Shown piece by piece: positions 33,171 to 39,322 of a DNA stretch of 40,879 nt. Position numbers and translations under genes: made by a program. Each line of letters starts with the position of its first letter. Positions within the stretch are counted from its first letter, which is position 1. Source of the stretch: an uncultured Alphaproteobacteria bacterium (lineage in GTDB: Bacteria; Pseudomonadota; Alphaproteobacteria; Caulobacterales; Hyphomonadaceae); the NCBI GenBank assembly GCA_903831255.1, contig CAIKWZ010000035.1, forward strand, positions 1-40,879, written 5' to 3'. Below the pieces are notes generated by a model, which did no database searches, had not been told where the DNA came from, and saw nothing but the letters and a program-made list of their open reading frames with translations.

Positions 33171-34385
33171 ATGTTCGACGTGACCGCCGTCCGGGCACAG
33201 TTCCCAATCCTCGATCGCACGATCCACGGGCGCCCGCTCGTCTATTTCGACAACGCCGCCTCCTCTCAGAAGCCTGCGGCGGTCATCGATGCGATGGCGG
33301 GGATGATGCGCCACGCCTACGCGAACGTTCATCGCGGACTTCATACCCTCGCCAATGAGGCGACCGAGGGTTTCGAGCAGGCGCGAGAGGATGTCCGGCG
33401 CTTCATCAACGCTCCATCCGTCGATCAGATCGTGTTCACCCGCGGGGCGACCTCTGCGATCAATATCGTGGCGGCGGGACTGTCCCACTCCATCCGTCCG
33501 GGCGATGAGATCGTTCTCTCCGTGATGGAGCACCACTCCAATATCGTTCCCTGGCATTTTCTTCGCGAACGTCACGGCGCCGTTCTCAAATGGGTGGAGC
33601 TTCTCCCTGACGGGTCTCTCGACATGGAGGGACTTGAACGGGCGCTGGGGCCCCGCACGCGCATGCTGGCTCTCACCCATATGTCGAACGTTCTTGGAAC
33701 CGTCCCCGACATCAGGCGCGCCATTGCACTCGCCCGCCTCCACGGCGCTGAAGTCCTGATCGACGGTTGTCAGTCGGTGGTTCATCTGGCTCCGGACATG
33801 AAGGACATGGATCCGGACTATTATGTGTTTTCAGGGCATAAGCTCTACGGTCCGACGGGCATCGGGGTCCTTTACGGACGCGCCGACCGGCTGGCCGGCC
33901 TCGCCCCCTTCGAAGGCGGAGGCGAGATGATCGAGACAGTAGGGCGCGAGGCTGTGACCTATAATATCCCGCCCCATCGCTTCGAGGCGGGAACGCCGCC
34001 CATTATCGAGGCTGTGGGCCTCGGAGCGGCCATCCGCTGGCTCGAGGGAGTGGATCGCCAGGCCGCCGCGGCTCACAAGGCAGCGCTTCTCGAACGCGCA
34101 ACGGCCGGAGTGCGCGCTCTTCCCGGCGCGGCGATCCATGGCGAGACGCGCGACAAGGGGCCGGTTCTGTCCTTCTCCCTCAAGGGCGTTCACCCTCACG
34201 ACATCGCTCAGGTCCTCGATCGTCAGGGTGTCGCCATTCGCGCCGGACACCATTGCGCTCAGCCCCTCATGGCCTGGCTTGGGGTCTCGGCGACCGCCCG
34301 GGCGAGTTTCGGGCTCTACAACACGCTCGAGGAAGCGGATGTCTTCATCGAGGCGCTTTCCAAGGCGCAGAGAATGCTGGCATAG
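33171..34385 (+). CDS. sufS: Cysteine desulfurase SufS
   Basis: A 404-residue group II PLP desulfurase feeding the SUF scaffold. N-terminal VRAQFPILDRTIHGRPLVYFDNAASSQKP, the VMEHHSNIVPW motif, the PLP lysine in FSGHKLYGPTGIGVLYG, and the catalytic cysteine in IRAGHHCAQPLM (a single Cys in the RxGHHCA loop of group II) identify it. ATG 33171 gives the normal length and has GGGAG 10 nt upstream; ATG 33147, overlapping sufD, would add eight residues. No SufE gene is visible in the window, so the sulfur acceptor is elsewhere or is SufU-like. Confidence 0.95.
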   Translation: MFDVTAVRAQFPILDRTIHGRPLVYFDNAASSQKPAAVIDAMAGMMRHAYANVHRGLHTLANEATEGFEQAREDVRRFINAPSVDQIVFTRGATSAINIVAAGLSHSIRPGDEIVLSVMEHHSNIVPWHFLRERHGAVLKWVELLPDGSLDMEGLERALGPRTRMLALTHMSNVLGTVPDIRRAIALARLHGAEVLIDGCQSVVHLAPDMKDMDPDYYVFSGHKLYGPTGIGVLYGRADRLAGLAPFEGGGEMIETVGREAVTYNIPPHRFEAGTPPIIEAVGLGAAIRWLEGVDRQAAAAHKAALLERATAGVRALPGAAIHGETRDKGPVLSFSLKGVHPHDIAQVLDRQGVAIRAGHHCAQPLMAWLGVSATARASFGLYNTLEEADVFIEALSKAQRMLA

Positions 34386-34393
34386 AGACGCTC

Positions 34394-34792
34394 ATGGCTG
34401 ATGACATCACCCCAGACAGCTCTGTCGACGCGTCTCCGGTCGCGTCATCTGCGGCTGACGCGCCTGCGCCCATTCCTCAGGCCGAACTCGACCGTATTAC
34501 CGACGATCTGATCCTCAGATTCAAGCAGGTCTATGACCCTGAGATACCCGTCGACATCTATGAGCTCGGACTGATCTACAAGGTCGATATCAGCGATGAG
34601 CGTCATGTCGACATCGAGATGACGCTGACCGCGCCGGCCTGTCCTGTGGCCGGCGAGATGCCCGGCTGGGTCGAGGAGGCGGCTTTGAAGGTGGAAGGCG
34701 TAGTGTCCGCCAAGGCGGTGATCGTCTTTGATCCTCCCTGGGACACCTCGCGTATGTCGGATGAAGCGCGTCTTCAGCTCAACATGTTGTAA
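34394..34792 (+). CDS. sufT: SufT-like DUF59/MIP18-family Fe-S maturation factor
   Basis: A 132-residue protein with a DUF59 domain (about residues 35-132). VYDPEIPVDIYELGLIYKVDI and MTLTAPACPVAGEMPGWVEEA, with the conserved Cys, followed by VFDPPWDTSRMSDEARLQL, are the family core. SufT proteins support Fe-S protein maturation in high-demand conditions. The N-terminal roughly 30 residues are Ser/Ala/Pro-rich and probably unstructured. ATG 34394 follows the sufS stop by 8 bp; a 47-codon upstream frame lies inside sufS and was rejected. The operon context makes the assignment firm. Confidence 0.92.
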   Translation: MADDITPDSSVDASPVASSAADAPAPIPQAELDRITDDLILRFKQVYDPEIPVDIYELGLIYKVDISDERHVDIEMTLTAPACPVAGEMPGWVEEAALKVEGVVSAKAVIVFDPPWDTSRMSDEARLQLNML

Positions 34793-34821
34793 AACCGGCT
34801 CAGCGATCGCACATACCTGTC

Positions 34822-35184
34822 ATGGCTCGTCGTCCCCGTCCTCCAGTTGTTTCTCTGACCGACGCCGCTGCCGAGCGCGTGCGCGAGGTCATGGCGGATC
34901 GTAGCGCAGGCTTTCTGCGCGTCGGGGTCAAGAATGCCGGCTGCGCCGGCATGGAGTATGTGATGACCTATGCGGACGCCCCCTCGGCGCTCGATGAAGT
35001 GGTCTCCGATAAGGGCGTCGACATCGTCATCGACGCCAAGGCCGTTCTTTTCCTGCTTGGCAGCGTGATCGATTTTGAGACCACGGACCTCTCCTCGAAG
35101 TTTGTTTTTCGGAACCCGAACCAGACGGACGCCTGCGGTTGCGGAGAGAGCGTCACAATCGTTCCGGCCGCTGCTGAATCCTGA
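34822..35184 (+). CDS. sufA: A-type Fe-S carrier (SufA/ErpA family)
   Basis: A 120-residue A-type carrier that receives clusters from SufBCD and passes them to apoproteins. The three conserved cysteines are in VGVKNAGCAGMEYVM and the C-terminal DACGCGESVTI. The FLLGSVIDFETTDLSSKFVFRNPN segment is characteristic. Length is normal (107-125). It is the last gene of the suf operon, 29 bp after sufT, and converges on the oxygenase gene with an 11-bp gap. Whether it is functionally SufA or ErpA cannot be settled from sequence. Confidence 0.93.
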   Translation: MARRPRPPVVSLTDAAAERVREVMADRSAGFLRVGVKNAGCAGMEYVMTYADAPSALDEVVSDKGVDIVIDAKAVLFLLGSVIDFETTDLSSKFVFRNPNQTDACGCGESVTIVPAAAES

Positions 35185-35195
35185 AGGCCTGAGGG

Positions 35196-35903
35196 TCAGG
35201 ACCGTGTCCGAAACCAGCCCGTGAGGGAGAGGCGGTCGACAGGTGCGAAATCGGCGACCTGACTGACATGATGCGGGCTTGGAACCGTAAACACGCTGAG
35301 GGCGTTGTAGGTCGGGACAAAGGTCTCGATGACGCGTCCCTCCTCATCTAAAAACTGCAGCTGTCCGCCCCATGTCGGACGCCAGATCGGACTTAAGGAA
35401 AGGACGTAGGCGAAACGTCGGTTCTTTCCGGGAGCCTCGTCCGAGTGAGTGGTCAGGAAGTGCCCAGCTCGGTACCGGGTCGCCTGCATATCGCAGAAGT
35501 CGGCCTGAAGCCCGGTGATCTCGGCAAGGCGGGTGAGCACGCGAGACGAGTTCATGAACTCGAAGATCTCGAGGAGTGCAGCCTCCTTGAGCTCGCCGGC
35601 CTCCTTCAGGTCGGCGATCGGAAAGGTTTCGTAGAGATATTGAAACCCGTTGGCCGCCGCCTTTCGGACCTCGGCGCGTATGGCGGTCACGCGCGCGTCT
35701 CCGAGGGAGGGCAGGCTGTCGACTGGAAGATCGACGTGTCGGGGGCCGCTGTTGAGCGCGAGGCGCCACGGAAGTCCTTCAAGTCGCTCTGCGAGAAGAT
35801 CGGCCCCGTCCTTGCTGAGGAAATTGTGGATCTGCAGACGCTTTGAGACGGCGTATTGCTCGGTGAGGGCGGCCGTATCGAGGGTGTCTGAAAGGCTGAA
35901 CAT
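35196..35903 (-). CDS. 2-oxoglutarate/Fe(II)-dependent oxygenase (prolyl 4-hydroxylase-like)
   Basis: A 235-residue protein with the P4Hc-type double-stranded beta-helix. The iron triad is probably His153 and Asp155 (TTHSDEA) and His211 or His212 (PSPHHVSQV). Arg224 (DRLSLTGWF) would bind 2-oxoglutarate. RFAYVLSLSPIWRPTWGGQLQF is a typical core strand pair. Family members hydroxylate prolines or other side chains of proteins. It lies downstream of two giant flagellin genes on the same strand (113-bp gap), so a role in modifying the filament can be proposed, but genomic proximity is the only support. Confidence 0.82.
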   Translation of the reverse strand: MFSLSDTLDTAALTEQYAVSKRLQIHNFLSKDGADLLAERLEGLPWRLALNSGPRHVDLPVDSLPSLGDARVTAIRAEVRKAAANGFQYLYETFPIADLKEAGELKEAALLEIFEFMNSSRVLTRLAEITGLQADFCDMQATRYRAGHFLTTHSDEAPGKNRRFAYVLSLSPIWRPTWGGQLQFLDEEGRVIETFVPTYNALSVFTVPSPHHVSQVADFAPVDRLSLTGWFRTRS

Positions 35904-36016
35904 CGCAAGTCTCGAAACGCGTACGACAACGCTATCATCAGGTTCGATAGAAGCTGGACGAGGCTAGTCTGCTTGCAGCGGGTCGGCCAGAGGGGAATGA
36001 CGCAACCTGAAAAACC

Positions 36017-36697
36017 TCACCCCCTGAACAGGGACAGGATCATCTGCGGGGCCTGATTGGCGATGGAGAGGGCCTGAGTGCCGAGCTGCTGCTTGATCTG
36101 GAGGGACTGGAGACGCGCGCTCTCCCGGGCGAGATCGGCGTCGACGAGATTGGAGAGGTTTTTCTCCATGGTCGAGACGAAGGAGGCGTTGAACCTGTCC
36201 TGCAGCTCAATCGCCTTGGCCTTGGCTCCAAGAAGAGCCATCTGCGCATTGAGATTGACGAGGGCGGTATCGAGGGCTGCGTCGGCGAGACTGGCGCCGC
36301 CAGCGGTGAGAAGCTGCCCTGAGCCGGATGAGACGCCCGAGAGAGCGCCAGATCCTCCAACCGTCCAGTCCTGGTCGTTGAGGGTGATGACCGCAGGCTG
36401 TCCGGAGGTATCGTTTGCGCCTGTGAGGCCGTGTCCGAGCCAGGATCGGGCGGTTCCCGCTGACGTGAGCGTGAGAACGCCCTGGCCCCCTGAGATGGCG
36501 GCGGTCTCGTAGGTGAACTCTCCGGCGGAGAGGTCGTAGCGCGCGGAGACGCGCCCGCCTGTGCTGGTCGAGACCGCTTCGAGATAGTCCGCGACGGTCA
36601 TGGTCGCGGTGATGTCGACCGTTCCGATGAGGGTTCCGTCGATCCGGAACTGGGTATCGTCGGCGGTCATCACGCCGGCGTTGCCGACAATGTAGCC
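36017..36697 (-). repeat. Near-identical flagellin tail, copy 1
   Basis: 681 bp encoding the last 226 residues of the first complete flagellin. It aligns without gaps to 38642-39322 in the neighbouring paralog. I count eight residue differences in 226. The match reflects recent duplication or gene conversion of the filament-forming part. Confidence 0.9.
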
Positions 36698-38494
36698 CGC
36701 AAGGCCGGGAATGAGGCCGGTATTGGTCGATGACAGACTGCGAACAAAAACGTCAGCTTGCCCGTTGGCGTCTCCTGGGACGAGGTTGTCAGCGTCACTG
36801 ATGAAGGCCACCGACCGCCCGTCGAACGAGAAGCTGGCAAGAATGCTGTGACTGTTAGACTGCCCGCCAGAGGCGTCTGCTGAGACGCGAGTAATCTCGC
36901 CTGTCTGAAGATCCTTGATGAATGTGTCCGTCTGATCGTTTGTGTCTCCGGGAACAAGATTGGCGGCGGTGCTCTGAAAGGCGATATAGCGGCCATCCCC
37001 GGAGAAGGACGGAGATACGCTGCCGGGCAGCCAGAAAAGAGGCGGGCTGCCTCCGCCCGTAGCCTGTGCCCCTGAGGCGTCGGTTGAAATCCGGGACACG
37101 GCGCCTGTCTGAAGATCCTTCAGGAAGATATCCGCCTGACCGTTTGTGTCTCCCGGCACAAGATTAGTGGCGTTGCTGCTGAACGCCACGAACCGTCCAT
37201 CAGCAGACATGGCCGCGAAGAAGCTGGAGCCATTGGCCTGAGCGCCGGAGGAATCTGTAGAGATCCGGGTCAGGACCCCTGTCTCAATGTTTTTGAGGAA
37301 GAGATCACCGGCCCCATTCGTATCGCCGGAAACAATGTTCGACGCCTCGCTCTCAAATACGGCAAAGCGCGCGTCGGAGGACAGATTTCCTCTGTAGGAA
37401 GCTCCCGTCGCCTGCTGGCCTGCGCTTCCCGTTGAGAGGCGCGTGATGGCCCCTGTCTGGAGATCCTTTAGAAAAACATCGTCTCGAGTATTCGTATCCC
37501 CGGGCACGAGGTTGCTTGAACTGCTGTCGAACAGCACATATCGGTTGTCTGCAGAAAATGAGCCCCCCCAGCTGGATGAGTTCCCCTGTGCGCCTGAACC
37601 GGATGTGGAGACTCGCGTAACCGCTCCCGTCTGTATGTTCTTCACGAAGATGTCCAAAAAACCGTTCGTGTCTCCGGGAACAAATCCCGAGGCGCTTGAC
37701 GCGAACAGGACGAGGTTTCCATCGCGGGAGAAGTCCATCAGATAGGTGTTGCCGACAGATGGAATCCCCGAAGCGTCGGTTGAGACGCGGGTGATCCCGC
37801 CTGTCTGAAGATCCTTCACATAGATGTCCTGAGGGGACGTCGTATCGTCCGGCGTCAGGTTGGTGGAGGTCGATACGAACGCGACGTAGCGACCGTCAGC
37901 GGACATCTTTCCCCCTGTGTGAATTGAATCGAGAAAGCCATTATGGAGCACCCCTGTCGCAGATCGCGATGCGATCTGGATTGCGGAGGGCGTGACGACG
38001 CTGTTGGAGGTGCGGATTTTCTGGGCCGCGTTCAGAGAGGACTGATCGGAGATCACGACGTCGAGATCGGTCCCGCCCGGAGCGGCGATGTTGGCGCCGC
38101 TGAACCTGGCGGCCGAAGCGATACGGTCGATCTGAGAGCGCAGGGCGTCATAATCTGATTGGAGCGCAAGCCTCTGTTCGGACGTCAGGTCTTCGCTGAG
38201 CGCGGCGCTGGTCGCGGTCTTCATCTGTTTGAGGATTTCGGAGATTGAGGATCCCGCAGCGAGGGTCGTATCAATCAGCCATTTCGCCCGGGAGATCCCG
38301 TCAGCGATTGCGACATAGGAGGCGATGCGGGATTTTTGTCCCATGGAGATGGCGTAGACGGCGCCATTGTCCCGGGGATCGGAGACCTTGAGGCCGGACG
38401 CCACGCGCGTTTCGACCTGACGCGCCTCGCGCGTCAGGAGCTGGAGCGCCTGGACAGCGTCCGCCGACGCGCGGTTGAAGTTCACCCCCAGCAT
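36017..38494 (-). CDS. Giant flagellin with an inserted seven-bladed TolB/PD40-type beta-propeller
   Basis: An 825-residue predicted filament protein. Residues 1-150 are a flagellin D0/D1 N-terminus (VETRVASGLKVSDPRDNGAVYAIS, then a coiled region ending in LRSQIDRIASAARFSG). Residues 171-593 contain seven repeats of about 58 residues: S.DGRYVAF.S...NLVPGDTNG, then D.F.KDLQTGA..R.ST. Residues 600-720 resemble a flagellin_IN-like domain (FRIDGTLIGTVDITATMTV). Residues 733-825 are a canonical D1/D0 C-terminus (FNASFVSTMEKNLSNLVDADLA to QMILSLFRG). ATG 38494 was chosen; the frame opens 37 codons earlier into the spacer. Most flagellins are 270-500 residues with variable D2/D3 domains in this position. 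Confidence 0.9.
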   Translation of the reverse strand: MLGVNFNRASADAVQALQLLTREARQVETRVASGLKVSDPRDNGAVYAISMGQKSRIASYVAIADGISRAKWLIDTTLAAGSSISEILKQMKTATSAALSEDLTSEQRLALQSDYDALRSQIDRIASAARFSGANIAAPGGTDLDVVISDQSSLNAAQKIRTSNSVVTPSAIQIASRSATGVLHNGFLDSIHTGGKMSADGRYVAFVSTSTNLTPDDTTSPQDIYVKDLQTGGITRVSTDASGIPSVGNTYLMDFSRDGNLVLFASSASGFVPGDTNGFLDIFVKNIQTGAVTRVSTSGSGAQGNSSSWGGSFSADNRYVLFDSSSSNLVPGDTNTRDDVFLKDLQTGAITRLSTGSAGQQATGASYRGNLSSDARFAVFESEASNIVSGDTNGAGDLFLKNIETGVLTRISTDSSGAQANGSSFFAAMSADGRFVAFSSNATNLVPGDTNGQADIFLKDLQTGAVSRISTDASGAQATGGGSPPLFWLPGSVSPSFSGDGRYIAFQSTAANLVPGDTNDQTDTFIKDLQTGEITRVSADASGGQSNSHSILASFSFDGRSVAFISDADNLVPGDANGQADVFVRSLSSTNTGLIPGLAGYIVGNAGVMTADDTQFRIDGTLIGTVDITATMTVADYLEAVSTSTGGRVSARYDLSAGEFTYETAAISGGQGVLTLTSAGTARSWLGHGLTGANDTSGQPAVITLNDQDWTVGGSGALSGVSSGSGQLLTAGGASLADAALDTALVNLNAQMALLGAKAKAIELQDRFNASFVSTMEKNLSNLVDADLARESARLQSLQIKQQLGTQALSIANQAPQMILSLFRG
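36716..37942 (-). repeat. Seven in-frame propeller-blade repeats (flagellin at 36017-38494)
   Basis: Seven units of about 170-200 bp encode blades starting near residues 196, 254, 312, 370, 428, 495 and 554. Each carries a SxDGRxVxF strand, a loop like VPGDTNGxxDxF and a KDLQTGxxTRxS strand. The last blade lacks the TG...RVST strand, which is supplied by AIQIASRSATG at residues 171-181, as expected for a closed propeller. Confidence 0.85.
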
Positions 38495-38641
38495 TCTGCC
38501 TGCCCGAGCCCGACCGACATTCTGTCGATCTAAAGACACATAGAACCAGAGCCACGCTGATTCGCTTAATTGGGAGTAAACGCCATCGGTCCCATCGATG
38601 GGCATGGCTGCAGGCAGAGGTCTTCAGCTTCCGGCGAGCTC

Positions 38642-39322
38642 TCATCCCCTGAACAGGGACAGGATCATCTGCGGGGCCTGGTTGGCGATGGAGAGGGCCT
38701 GGGTTCCGAGCTGCTGCTTGATCTGGAGGGACTGGAGGCGCGCGCTTTCGCGGGCGAGATCAGCGTCGACGAGATTGGAGAGGTTTTTCTCCATGGTCGA
38801 GACGAAGGAGGCGTTGAACCGGTCCTGAAGATCAATCGCCTTGGCCTTGGCTCCGAGAAGAGCCATCTGAGCGTTGAGATTGACGAGCGCGGTATCGAGG
38901 GCTGCATCCGCGAGGCTTGCGCCGCCAGCGGTGAGAAGCTGCCCTGAGCCGGATGAGACGCCCGAGAGAGCGCCTGATCCTCCGACCGTCCAGTCCTGGT
39001 CGGTGAGGGTGATGACGGCAGGTTGTCCCGAGGTGTCGTTTGCGCCTGTGAGGCCGTGTCCGAGCCAGGAGCGTGCGGTTCCCGCTGATGTGAGCGTGAG
39101 AACGCCCTGGCCCCCTGAGATGGCGGCGGTCTCGTAGGTAAACTCGCCCGTAGAGGTGTCGTACCGGGCGGAGACGCGCCCGCCTGTGCTGGTCGTCACC
39201 GCATCCAGATAGTCCGCGACGGTCATGGTGGCGGTGATGTCGACGGTTCCGATGAGGGTTCCGTCGATCCGGAACTGGGTATCGTCGGCGGTCGTCACTC
39301 CGGCATTGCCGACAACGTAACC
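38642..39322 (-). repeat. Near-identical flagellin tail, copy 2
   Basis: The partner of 36017-36697: flagellin_IN-like and D1/D0 C-terminal region of the upstream paralog. Upstream of it (towards the propeller) similarity drops to that of related but clearly different blades. Confidence 0.9.

Noticed and set aside
36716-37942. Separate secreted TolB/PD40 protein gene next to a short flagellin
   Set aside because: The frame is continuous from the flagellin N-terminus through the blades to the C-terminus with no stop, and both paralogs have the same layout, so a frameshift or fusion artefact is unlikely.
38591-38602. 12-bp palindrome CCCATCGATGGG in the spacer between the flagellin genes
   Set aside because: Short and isolated, with no T-tract; I also could not fit convincing sigma-28 or sigma-54 promoter elements in this spacer.
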